A stretch of 64,000 bases of DNA from Enterovirga rhinocerotis (GTDB lineage: Bacteria > Pseudomonadota > Alphaproteobacteria > Rhizobiales > Beijerinckiaceae): NCBI RefSeq assembly GCF_004363955.1, contig NZ_SNZR01000013.1, positions 248,001 to 312,000 of the forward strand. The letters run 5' to 3'. Under the pieces are notes generated by a model, which had not been told where the DNA came from, searched no databases, and saw nothing but the letters and a program-made list of their open reading frames with translations. The position numbers were made by a program, and so were the translations under genes. This document shows, one piece after another, positions 7,857 through 15,934 of the stretch (its first letter is position 1; the number at the start of each line of letters is the position of its first letter).

Positions 7857-9707
7857 ATGTCGGCCATGACGATGAATCCCTCGCCCCTCGCAAGCGCCCG
7901 ATCCGCCGCGGCCAAGGCCGGTTCCGATGCGGTCGGCCCCCTGCCCGAATGGAACCTCGCCGATCTCTATCCCGGCATGGGGAGCGAGGCCTTCATCCAG
8001 GACCTCGCGCAGGCCGAGGCCGAGTGCAAGGCCTTCGCCGAGACGTATCGGGGCCGCCTCGACGCCCTGGCGCGGGAGGGCGGCACGGCGCTCGGCCCGG
8101 TGGTCGAGCGCTATGAGGGGATCGAGGACCGGCTCGGCCGCCTCGCCTCGTATGCGGGCCTCGTCTATGCGGGCGACACGACCGATCCGCAGCGGGCGAA
8201 GTTCTTCGGCGACACGCAGGAACGGCTCACCACGGCGTCGAGCGACCTCCTGTTCTTCACGCTCGAGCTGAACCGCATCGACGATGCGGCGATGGAGGCG
8301 GCGATGAACGCGCCGCCGCTCGACCGCTTCCGGCCCTGGATCGAGGATCTGCGGCGCGACAAGCCGTATCAGCTCGAAGACCGGATCGAGCAGCTCTTCC
8401 ACGAGAAGTCCGTGACGGGCCGCGCGGCCTGGAACCGGCTCTTCGACGAGACGCTGGCCTCGCTCCGCTTCCGGATCCGGGGCGAGGAGCTGACGCTCGA
8501 GCCCGCCCTGAACAAGCTCCAGGATGCCGATGGCGACCTGCGGCGGGACGCGGCGAAGGCGCTGGGCGAGGTCTTCGGCGCGAATCTGCGCGTCTTCACC
8601 CTCATCACCAACACCCTCGCCAAGGACAAGGAGATCTCCGATCGCTGGCGCGGCTTCGAGGATGTCGGCGATTCGCGCCACCTCGCCAACCGCGTCGAGC
8701 GCGAGGTCGTCGACGCGCTGGCGGAGGCAGTGCGGCAGGCCTATCCGCGCCTCTCCCACCGCTATTACCGCCTCAAGGCGAAGTGGTTCGGCCGCGACGC
8801 GCTCGATTACTGGGACCGCAATGCGCCCCTGCCGAAGGTCGAGCAGCGCACCATCGCCTGGCCCGAGGCCCGCGACACGGTGCTGTCGGCCTATCGCGAT
8901 TTCGCGCCCGAGATGGCCGGGATCGCGCGGCGCTTCTTCGACGAGAACTGGATCGACGCGCCGGTGCGGCCGGGCAAGGCGCCCGGCGCCTTCGCGCATC
9001 CGACCGTGCCCTCGGCGCACCCCTATGTGCTGCTCAACTACCAGGGCAAGCCGCGGGACGTGATGACGCTCGCCCACGAGCTCGGCCACGGCGTGCATCA
9101 GGTGCTGGCGGCGAAGCAGGGCGCGCTCATGGCGCCGACCCCGCTGACCCTCGCCGAGACCGCGAGCGTCTTCGGCGAGATGCTGACCTTCCGGCGCCTC
9201 CTCGCCGGGACGACGAACGTCGTGCAGCGCCGCGCCATGCTCGCCGCCAAGGTCGAGGACATGATCAACACGGTCGTGCGCCAGATCGCGTTCTATTCCT
9301 TCGAGCGGAAGGTCCATCTCGAGCGCCGCAAGGGCGAGCTCACGGCCGAGCAGCTCTGCGATCTCTGGATGTCCGTCCAGGCCGACAGCCTCGGCCCGGC
9401 CATCCGGCTCGGCGACGGATACCGGCCCTTCTGGACGTATATCCCGCACTTCATCCACTCGCCGTTCTACGTCTACGCCTATGCCTTCGGCGATTGCCTC
9501 GTGAACTCGCTGTACGGCGTCTACGAGCGGGCGGAGCCGGGATTCGTCGAGCGCTATTTCGCGCTGCTCTCGGCGGGCGGCACGAAGCCCTACGACCAGC
9601 TCCTCGCCCCCTTCGGCCTCGATCCGAAGGATCCCGGCTTCTGGCAGATCGGCCTCTCGGTGATCGAGGGCATGATCGCGGAACTCGAGGGGATGGAGAC
9701 GGCCTGA
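7857..9707 (+). CDS. pepF: Oligoendopeptidase F, M3 family
   Basis: A cytoplasmic zinc metallopeptidase of 616 residues that degrades short peptides. The HExxH zinc motif is HELGH at 407-411 (ligands His407 and His411, catalytic Glu408), followed by a downstream SVFGEMLTF segment that supplies the third ligand Glu. The length and the N-terminal helical domain match alphaproteobacterial PepF/M3 enzymes. There is no signal peptide. Three in-frame ATGs crowd the start (7857, 7866, 7872), and the first is used here. The gene is flanked upstream by a divergent regulator with an inverted repeat between them, and downstream by a convergent HNH gene. Confidence 0.93.
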   Translation: MSAMTMNPSPLASARSAAAKAGSDAVGPLPEWNLADLYPGMGSEAFIQDLAQAEAECKAFAETYRGRLDALAREGGTALGPVVERYEGIEDRLGRLASYAGLVYAGDTTDPQRAKFFGDTQERLTTASSDLLFFTLELNRIDDAAMEAAMNAPPLDRFRPWIEDLRRDKPYQLEDRIEQLFHEKSVTGRAAWNRLFDETLASLRFRIRGEELTLEPALNKLQDADGDLRRDAAKALGEVFGANLRVFTLITNTLAKDKEISDRWRGFEDVGDSRHLANRVEREVVDALAEAVRQAYPRLSHRYYRLKAKWFGRDALDYWDRNAPLPKVEQRTIAWPEARDTVLSAYRDFAPEMAGIARRFFDENWIDAPVRPGKAPGAFAHPTVPSAHPYVLLNYQGKPRDVMTLAHELGHGVHQVLAAKQGALMAPTPLTLAETASVFGEMLTFRRLLAGTTNVVQRRAMLAAKVEDMINTVVRQIAFYSFERKVHLERRKGELTAEQLCDLWMSVQADSLGPAIRLGDGYRPFWTYIPHFIHSPFYVYAYAFGDCLVNSLYGVYERAEPGFVERYFALLSAGGTKPYDQLLAPFGLDPKDPGFWQIGLSVIEGMIAELEGMETA

Positions 9708-9797
9708 GAACCGGCCGCGAGGCCGATCCCGCGACCGCGGGCTCGCGCGCCGATCGGATCACGGAGGCTCCGGCCTTCGCGATCCGGCGTCTGCGCC

Positions 9798-10364
9798 CTA
9801 CGGCTCGAGTTCGGTGTCCCAGTAGAGATAGTCCAGCCAGCTCTCGTGCAGGAAGTTCGGCGGGAAGAGGCGGCCGTTGCGGTGGAGGTCGTGCAGGCTC
9901 GGCGCATACGGCATCTGCCGCGGCCACATCTGGGCGTCCCGGGGCATGGCGTCGGCCTTCCTCAGGTTGCAGGGCGAGCAGGCCGCGACCACGTTCTCCC
10001 AGGTGGTGAGGCCGCCTTTCGAGCGCGGGATCACGTGATCGAAGGTGAGGTCCTCGCGGGCTCCGCAATATTGGCAGGTGAAGCGGTCGCGCAGGAAGAC
10101 GTTGAAGCGGGTGAAGGCCGGGTTGCGCGTCGGCTGGACGTAGGTCTTGAGGCAGACCACCGAGGGGAGCCGCATCTGGAAGGACGGCGAACTCACGGTC
10201 GTCTCGTATTCGGAGACGATGACGACGCGGTCGAGGAAGACCGCCTTGATCGCGTCCTGCCAGCACCAGACCGACAGGGGATAATAGCTCAGCGGCCGAT
10301 AATCGGCGTTCAGCACCAGTGCCGGGCAGGCTTCGGCCCTGGGTGGTTGGACGTGGACCGTCAC
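9798..10364 (-). CDS. HNH endonuclease family protein
   Basis: A protein of about 188 residues with a complete HNH nuclease core. It has a zinc knuckle CQYCG, then DHVIPRSKGG and NVVAACSPCNLRKAD, giving the His-Asn-His catalytic set and the second Cys pair. The N-terminal ALVLNADYRPLSYYPLS block is typical of a conserved alphaproteobacterial HNH group whose cellular role is not established. A longer frame begins at 10514. However, the GTG at 10364 has GGAGG five bases upstream, and from there the protein begins with the family sequence VTVHVQPPRAE. It stands alone and shows no homing or restriction context. Confidence 0.88.
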   Translation of the reverse strand: MTVHVQPPRAEACPALVLNADYRPLSYYPLSVWCWQDAIKAVFLDRVVIVSEYETTVSSPSFQMRLPSVVCLKTYVQPTRNPAFTRFNVFLRDRFTCQYCGAREDLTFDHVIPRSKGGLTTWENVVAACSPCNLRKADAMPRDAQMWPRQMPYAPSLHDLHRNGRLFPPNFLHESWLDYLYWDTELEP

Positions 10365-10610
10365 ACAACATCCTCCGTCAGGATGAAGGCCTAAGGGTTC
10401 GCACGGACGGCATAATACCCATTCGACGACGACAATGTGAAGCTGTCGCGGGGACGTGCGGATGTCGCATGCACAGCTTCGACAGGACGGCGCGACGCGA
10501 AGGTCATGCGCCAAGGCGGATCGGGCGCCGCGAAGACCTGGCCGATACGCCGCTCGACATGAAGCGACGCGGCCGAATCATGCCCGCATCACGCCATGGC
10601 GCTGCCGCCT

Positions 10611-11363
10611 TCAGGGCTCGTCGCAGGTCTCCCGCACGCCATAGGCCTTCTTGAAGGCGCGGGTCAGCTTCTCTTCCATCGCCTGCCGCCGCTTCGCTCC
10701 CTCGCCGTTGAAGGCAGCGAACTCGGTCGCGCAGTTCCCCCAGCCGAAACTGACGAGATAGAGCCGCTTGCGCGCCTCTCCGTCCGGCCGCGCACCCTCA
10801 TCCTCCCGCCGCTTCCGGCAGGAGGCGGGGTCGACGTTGCGCGCGCAGGTCTCGGTGATTCGGGCCCGCCACGTCGCCGTGAGGTCGGCCCGCCCTTCGA
10901 GCGCGTCGACGAAGCGGTCGCAGCGGCCGGCGGCGGGCGCATAGCGGCGCAGCGCCGAGGGATCGCGGTGGCTGCGCAGCTGGGCGGAGCCGAAGGCGCA
11001 GGCATCGTCGATCTGGCGGGCCCGCTCGGTCCGATACTCCTCGATGCCCGGAAGAGGGAGCAGGCGATGGGCGCGCATCCGCGCCGCCGTCGCCGCGCAC
11101 TGGGTCTCGAATCCCGCCGGATCGAGCTTTTCGGCGTCCGCGGGCGTCAGGGGGCTCATCGCGATCGGGACGCCCTGCTCGGTATTGAGGATCTCGGCGG
11201 TGCTCTTGAGCGCCTGCTCGTCCACCTTGCGCGGGTCGTAGCGGACGCTGTGCCGGCACAGGCCGTCCTCCCAACGATAGGTTTTCGTCTGAGCCGCGGC
11301 CTCGGCGAGCGGTGCGGACAGGGCGAGGAGGGTGACGAGGACGCGAATCAGGACCGGCTCCAT
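10611..11363 (-). CDS. Exported hypothetical protein with many cysteines
   Basis: I do not recognise this protein. It is about 250 residues long and begins with a clear signal peptide (MEPVLIRVLVTLLALSAPLAEA, then AAAQ), so the mature protein should be periplasmic. The mature part contains paired cysteines in CRHSVRYD, TQCAAT, DDACAFG, GRCDRF, ETCARN, ASCRKR, GNCATE and ETCDEP, suggesting several disulfide bonds. The C-terminal KLTRAFKKAYGVRETCDEP is basic. The frame extends upstream to 11930, but that part overlaps the plus-strand GFA gene and is a shadow. It is divergent from that gene, about 100 nt apart. Confidence 0.6.
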   Translation of the reverse strand: MEPVLIRVLVTLLALSAPLAEAAAQTKTYRWEDGLCRHSVRYDPRKVDEQALKSTAEILNTEQGVPIAMSPLTPADAEKLDPAGFETQCAATAARMRAHRLLPLPGIEEYRTERARQIDDACAFGSAQLRSHRDPSALRRYAPAAGRCDRFVDALEGRADLTATWRARITETCARNVDPASCRKRREDEGARPDGEARKRLYLVSFGWGNCATEFAAFNGEGAKRRQAMEEKLTRAFKKAYGVRETCDEP

Positions 11364-11462
11364 CGAGGTTCGGGACAACCGCAGGACCTCCGAGGCTGCC
11401 TCGCGGTTGTTTCGGCATGATGTTGCGCCCGGCGCGGCGCGCCTGGGCGAAGGGAGAGCACG

Positions 11463-11957
11463 ATGCCGGTGACGCTGGAAGGGGCCTGCCGCTGCGGGGC
11501 GGTTTCGTTCTCGGTCGAGAGCCACACGCCGCAGCCCTATCAGCTCTGCTATTGCGCCATCTGCCGCAAGACGGCCGGCGGCGGAGGCTATGCGATCAAC
11601 CTCGCGGCGGATGCCCGGACGCTCTCCGTCAAGGGCAAGGCCGCGATCGGCATCTACCGGGCCGAGATCGCGGACGAGGACGGCGCCTGCCGCAAGAGCA
11701 CGGGCGAGCGCCATTTCTGCCGGCGCTGCGCGAGCGCGCTCTGGCTGCAGGATCCGAGCTGGCCGGATCTCGCCCATCCTTTCGCCTCGGCGATCGACAG
11801 CGAGTTGCCGGTGCCGCCCGAACGGGTCCATCTCATGCTGCGCTACAAGGCGAGCTGGGTGAGGCCGCGCTTCGGCCGCAAGGATCGCCGGTTCGATCTC
11901 TATCCCGAGGAATCGATCGAGGCCTGGCACAAGGCGCGGGGCCTCTGGGTCGCCTGA
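11463..11957 (+). CDS. GFA family (CENP-V/GFA domain) zinc protein
   Basis: A 164-residue protein of the glutathione-dependent formaldehyde-activating enzyme (Gfa/CENP-V) fold. The zinc-site cysteines are visible as CRCGAVSF near the N-terminus, CYCAICRKTAGG around residue 30, and CRRCASALW around 80. The latter two contribute the catalytic-type zinc site of the family. The ribosome site GGGAGAGCACG lies just before the ATG. Most GFA proteins have no proven substrate and only some bind glutathione-formaldehyde adducts, so no specific reaction is claimed. It has no functional neighbours and is followed by a small convergent gene. Confidence 0.85.
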   Translation: MPVTLEGACRCGAVSFSVESHTPQPYQLCYCAICRKTAGGGGYAINLAADARTLSVKGKAAIGIYRAEIADEDGACRKSTGERHFCRRCASALWLQDPSWPDLAHPFASAIDSELPVPPERVHLMLRYKASWVRPRFGRKDRRFDLYPEESIEAWHKARGLWVA

Positions 11958-11966
11958 GGGGCCGCG

Positions 11967-12170
11967 TCACACCCTGCGATCGAGGGCGATCCCCTGTCCT
12001 GCCGGCAGCGCTGCCGCGCCCGTCTGCGCGGCGGCGGCCAGCATGTCGGCGAGCGCCTGGTCCTGCCGGGCCGCCTGCTTGACCATCGCCGTCGCCATGC
12101 GGTCCGCGCGCGCCTCCGCCTGGAGGACGAGCGCGGCTTCGACGGTGGCGGCAGGCGAGACGCTGGACAT
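11967..12170 (-). CDS. Small YjfB-like putative motility protein
   Basis: A protein of about 67 residues, mostly alpha-helical, that resembles the YjfB_motility family (PF14070). It has an N-terminal MSSVSPAAT stretch, a long amphipathic helix rich in Ala, Met and Gln, and an LPAGQGIALDRRV tail. The ATG at 12170 is favoured over the longer frame from 12197. The family was named from its neighbourhood in Bacillus, and its function is unproven. No flagellar or chemotaxis genes are in this window. The assignment rests on composition and short motifs only. Confidence 0.5.
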   Translation of the reverse strand: MSSVSPAATVEAALVLQAEARADRMATAMVKQAARQDQALADMLAAAAQTGAAALPAGQGIALDRRV

Positions 12171-12222
12171 CCCGGCAGTCTCGCCGCGCCGCCTCACCGA
12201 TCGGTAAACGGCAGCGCCGATC

Positions 12223-12789
12223 TCAGGGATCGTTCGGGCCGAAGGGCGGCTCCTTGCCGGCCGGCACGCCCTGCTCGGCCATCGCGAGCATCATCGCGAC
12301 CGTGACGTAGGTGCCGCTGATGACCGTCAGGTCGACGACGCCCTGATCGCCGAGCAGCGCCTTCGCACGGGCGAAGGTCGCGTCGGAGACCTTGTGCTGC
12401 GTCGAGAGCTCCATGCAGAAATCGTAGACCGCTGCCTCGTCCTCCTGCATCGCGGCCGGGCGCTTGTTGGCCTTGAGGTCGGCCATGACCTCCGGCGAGA
12501 GCCCCGCCTTCAGCGCGATCGGGTAATGCGCGAACCATTCCACCTGCGAGCGCCAGAGCCGCCCCTGGATGAGGATGGCGAGCTCGGTGAGCTTGGTCGG
12601 GACCGTGCTGTTCCAGCGCAGATAGGCGAGGAGGTCGAACATGTGCTGGCCCATCACCGGGCTGCGGATGAGCGGGTTGTAGGGCCCGCCGAGCCCGACG
12701 CTCGAGATCTTGACGATCTGCTCCCCGAGCGGGCGCTGGGCCTCGCTCAACTCGTCGAGGGTCATTTGCGGAAAACGCGGTCCCGTCAC
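12223..12789 (-). CDS. Carboxymuconolactone decarboxylase family protein
   Basis: A protein of about 188 residues with the alpha-helical AhpD-like/CMD fold. The core LTELAILIQGRLWRSQVEWF and the HYPIALKAGLS segment give the family pattern of catalytic-region Glu and His. The paired CxxC of true AhpD is absent, so a peroxidase role through two cysteines is unlikely. A decarboxylase or isomerase role is unproven. The GTG at 12789 is used because GGGAGG precedes it and because the long upstream frame to 13152 overlaps the start of the plus-strand TIGR02302 gene. The gene diverges from that gene across about 200 nt. Confidence 0.8.
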   Translation of the reverse strand: MTGPRFPQMTLDELSEAQRPLGEQIVKISSVGLGGPYNPLIRSPVMGQHMFDLLAYLRWNSTVPTKLTELAILIQGRLWRSQVEWFAHYPIALKAGLSPEVMADLKANKRPAAMQEDEAAVYDFCMELSTQHKVSDATFARAKALLGDQGVVDLTVISGTYVTVAMMLAMAEQGVPAGKEPPFGPNDP

Positions 12790-12989
12790 GTGGTCATCCT
12801 CCCTGCCGCCGATCGATGTGCCGGCACCGTCCGCTCTTGCGCGTCCGATGCCGGTCGCGCAAGCGGGGCCGCCCACAGGCGGCACGGCGCGGACCCCGCG
12901 CCATTCGGCTGCACTGGCGGGTGGCGCGGGACGTGCTATCGTCGGAGGATGAGACGCAAACCGACCGCGCGTCGTGAGGCAGCCCTCTG

Positions 12990-15587
12990 ATGGGGGGCGG
13001 CGCCGCGTCGGGCGGCAGCCCCTCGGACGGTGGCGGGCTTGACCCGATCGTCCGTCGTCGTCTCGATGGCCTGATCCGCCGGGCGAGCGCGGCCTTGGCC
13101 TGGGAGCGGCTGTGGCCGGCCCTGTGGTGGCCGCTCGGCGTTCTCCTCGCATTCCTCGCGGTCTCCTGGCTCGGCCTCTGGGGCGAATTGCCGGTGGTCG
13201 GCCGGCAGATCGGCCTCGGCCTCTTCGCTATCCTGTTCCTCGCCGCCTTCTGGCCGGCCGTCCGGCTGCGATCGCCGGGCCGGGCCGGCGCCCTCGACCG
13301 GATCGACCGCGATTCGGGGACGGGCCACCGCCCCGCCCGCGCGCTCGAGGATTCGCTCGCGCTCGGCGGGCAGGATCCCGGCTCGCGCGCGCTCTGGGAG
13401 CTTCATCGCCGGCGGGCGGAGGCCGATCTCTCGCGGCTGAGCGTCGCGGCGCCGAAGCCGGGCATGGCCCGGCGCGACCCCTTCGCCCTGCGCGCCGCGG
13501 CCATCACGGCCGCCGTCGCCGCCGCTTTCGTGGCCGGTCCCGAACTCGGCTCGCGCCTCGGTGCCGCCTTCGACTGGCGCGGGGCTCCCGAGCCCGGCTC
13601 CGCCTTCCGCATCGACGGCTGGATCGATCCGCCGCTCTACACGCTCCTGCCGCCGCTGATGATCGACTTCGCCTCGGGCCAGCAGCGGCTCCGTGCGCCG
13701 GTCGGCTCGACGATCGTCGTGCGCATGGCCGGACAGGGCGAGGCCTCCGTCGCGGCCGGTCCCGGGCTCTCCGAGCAGAAGGCCGGAGAGGCGCCGAAGG
13801 ACGGCCTGAGGGAACGGCGCTACAAGCTCACCGGCTCGTCGGAACTCGGCATCAAGACGGGCCTCGCCGCGCGGACCGGCCTTCCCGGCGGCCTGTCGCT
13901 CGCCATCGAGGCCATCCCGGACCTCGCGCCCGAGATCGTCGCCACGGCCCCGCCCGAAGTGAATGCGCGCGGCACCTTCAACCTGACCTACAAGGCGAAG
14001 GACGATTACGGCATCGCCTCGGCCGAGGCCCGGATCGAGCGGGCGGAGAGTGCCGGCGGCCGGCGCTCGCTCGTCGCGGCGCCGGTGGTCGGCCTGCAGC
14101 TCCCGCCCGACCATCGATCGGGCGAGGAGACGAAGACCGTCGCCGACCTCACCGAGCATCCCTGGGCCGGCGCCCGCATCCGCATGACGCTCGTCGTGCG
14201 CGACGAGGCCGGGCAGGAGGGGACCAGCGCGCCGGTCGAGTTCACCCTGCCGCAGCGTCCCTTCACGAAGCCCCTCGCCAAGGCATTGGTCGAGCAGCGC
14301 CGCAACATCATCCTCGATCCGGACCATCGCCGGCAGGTCCAGACGGCGCTCGATTCGCTCCTGATCGCGCCGGAGCGGTTCACGCCCGAATGGGGCATCT
14401 TCCTCGGTCTGCGCTTCGCGGCCGACCGCTACCGCGCGGCGCGGACCGACGCGGACCTGACCGAGGTCGCCGAATGGCTCTGGGCCATGGCGCTTCAGAT
14501 CGAGGAAGGCGACCTCTCCGAGGCCGAGCGCGAATTGCGGGCGGCGCAGGAGCGCCTGCGCGAGGCGATCGACAGGGGCGCCGACGAGAAGGAGATCGCC
14601 CGGCTCACCGACGATCTCCGGCGGGCGATGGACCGCTTCCTGCGCGAATTCGCCGAGCAGATGCGCCGCGACCAGCAGAACGCCGAGCGCCAGCCGCCGA
14701 ACGGCCAGGAACGGGTCATCACGCAGAACGACCTCAACCGCATGATCCAGGAGATGCAGGAGGCGATGAAGCGCGGCGACGTCGCCGAGGCGCAGCGCCT
14801 GCTCGATCAGCTCCGCAACATGCTGGAGAATCTCAAGACCGCCCGGCCGAGCGGCCGCATGAGCGATCCCATGGCGCGCGAGATGAACCGGCAGATGGAG
14901 GAACTCGATTCCATCATCCGCGAACAGCAGCGATTGCGCGACGAGACCTTCCGGCAGGGCCAGGGCGAGCGGAGCCAGCCCGGGCAGAGGGGTCGGCAGC
15001 AGCAGGGCCAGCGCGGACAGCAGGGCCAAGGCCAGGAGCAGGGTGAGAGCGGGGAGGGCGGGCAACAGGGCCAGGGCAGCCTCGCCGACCGCCAGCGCGC
15101 CCTGCGCGACCGGCTGGCGGAGCTGCAGCGCCGGATGCGCGGCATGGGTATGCAGGGCGAACAGGGCTTCGGCGACGCCGAAGGCGCCATGCGCGATGCC
15201 GAAGGCCAGATCGGCCAGGGCCGCGACGGCCAGGCGGTCGACAGCCAGGGGAGGGCGCTCGAAGGCCTCCAGCGCGGCATGCAGGGCATGGCGCAGCAGA
15301 TGCAGCGCATGATGGGCGAGAATAGCGGCGACGATCAGGGCGGCGAGCCGGGCGGCCCGGGCAACCCGCAGGGGCGTGCCTCGAACGATCCGAACCGGGA
15401 CGATCCGCTCGGGCGTCCGACCCGCTCGCGCGACTATTCGGACGGCCGCGTCCGCATCCCCGGTGCCGACGAGACCGCCGTCGCCCGCGCCCGCCGCATC
15501 CTCGAGGAGTTGCGCCGCAAGCTCGGCGACCCGACGCGGCCGCAGGAAGAGCTCGACTATTTCGAGCGGCTGCTGCGGCGGAACTAG
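12990..15587 (+). CDS. TIGR02302 family membrane protein (DUF4175)
   Basis: An 865-residue conserved alphaproteobacterial protein. Two hydrophobic segments lie near residues 45-65 and 72-92 and a third near 170-190, so the N-terminus is in the inner membrane. A beta-rich periplasmic region follows (about 200-440). Then comes a long charged helical region of coiled-coil type (about 500-650), and a strongly Gln/Gly-rich stretch with repeated GQQGQ units (about 660-740). The tail is charged. The function is not known. The family is confined mainly to alphaproteobacteria, which supports the taxonomic call. The Gln-rich tract is encoded by imperfect CAGGGC-type repeats and could vary in length between strains. 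Confidence 0.85.
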   Translation: MGGGAASGGSPSDGGGLDPIVRRRLDGLIRRASAALAWERLWPALWWPLGVLLAFLAVSWLGLWGELPVVGRQIGLGLFAILFLAAFWPAVRLRSPGRAGALDRIDRDSGTGHRPARALEDSLALGGQDPGSRALWELHRRRAEADLSRLSVAAPKPGMARRDPFALRAAAITAAVAAAFVAGPELGSRLGAAFDWRGAPEPGSAFRIDGWIDPPLYTLLPPLMIDFASGQQRLRAPVGSTIVVRMAGQGEASVAAGPGLSEQKAGEAPKDGLRERRYKLTGSSELGIKTGLAARTGLPGGLSLAIEAIPDLAPEIVATAPPEVNARGTFNLTYKAKDDYGIASAEARIERAESAGGRRSLVAAPVVGLQLPPDHRSGEETKTVADLTEHPWAGARIRMTLVVRDEAGQEGTSAPVEFTLPQRPFTKPLAKALVEQRRNIILDPDHRRQVQTALDSLLIAPERFTPEWGIFLGLRFAADRYRAARTDADLTEVAEWLWAMALQIEEGDLSEAERELRAAQERLREAIDRGADEKEIARLTDDLRRAMDRFLREFAEQMRRDQQNAERQPPNGQERVITQNDLNRMIQEMQEAMKRGDVAEAQRLLDQLRNMLENLKTARPSGRMSDPMAREMNRQMEELDSIIREQQRLRDETFRQGQGERSQPGQRGRQQQGQRGQQGQGQEQGESGEGGQQGQGSLADRQRALRDRLAELQRRMRGMGMQGEQGFGDAEGAMRDAEGQIGQGRDGQAVDSQGRALEGLQRGMQGMAQQMQRMMGENSGDDQGGEPGGPGNPQGRASNDPNRDDPLGRPTRSRDYSDGRVRIPGADETAVARARRILEELRRKLGDPTRPQEELDYFERLLRRN

Positions 15588-15934
15588 AACACGCTGCTGC
15601 GGTCGGCGCCGCCCTGAGAGGCGGGGAGCGCAGAATCCCCGCCGCGCCCTCCGTCCGACCGGGTCCGCTCCATCGATCGGCCTCTTGCCCCTGACTGGAG
15701 GGTCGACGGCGCAGCCGTCGGGCGGTGTGAAACCCGCGTCGCCGCGCGCATCCGCCTCGATGAGGCCTCGAGTTCCATCCTTCGCGCTTTGCGAAAGGCC
15801 ACCGCCTCGGGGCCGCCCTATGATCCGTCAGGGGAGCGGCTCCCTGGCGCGACATCGCCATGGCCGGCCGCCGGACGCGGACCATCACGACGACGAGGGA
15901 CGAGGCGCGATCGATCTGGCGGAGGGAGGCTTCC
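15588..15934. other. Non-coding gap with one GC-rich hairpin
   Basis: No supported gene. A hairpin GGCGGGGA (15620-15627) / TCCCCGCC (15636-15643) lies about 30 nt after the TIGR02302 stop. It may terminate that transcript, though no T-run follows. The GGAGGGAGG near 15921-15929 is the ribosome site of the next gene. Confidence 0.5.

Noticed and set aside
10611-11930. 439-codon version of the exported cysteine-rich protein
   Set aside because: The extra N-terminus overlaps the GFA gene on the other strand. A proper signal peptide starts at 11363.
12223-13152. 309-codon version of the carboxymuconolactone decarboxylase-like protein
   Set aside because: The extension overlaps the start of the TIGR02302 gene on the other strand, and the GTG at 12789 has a good ribosome site.
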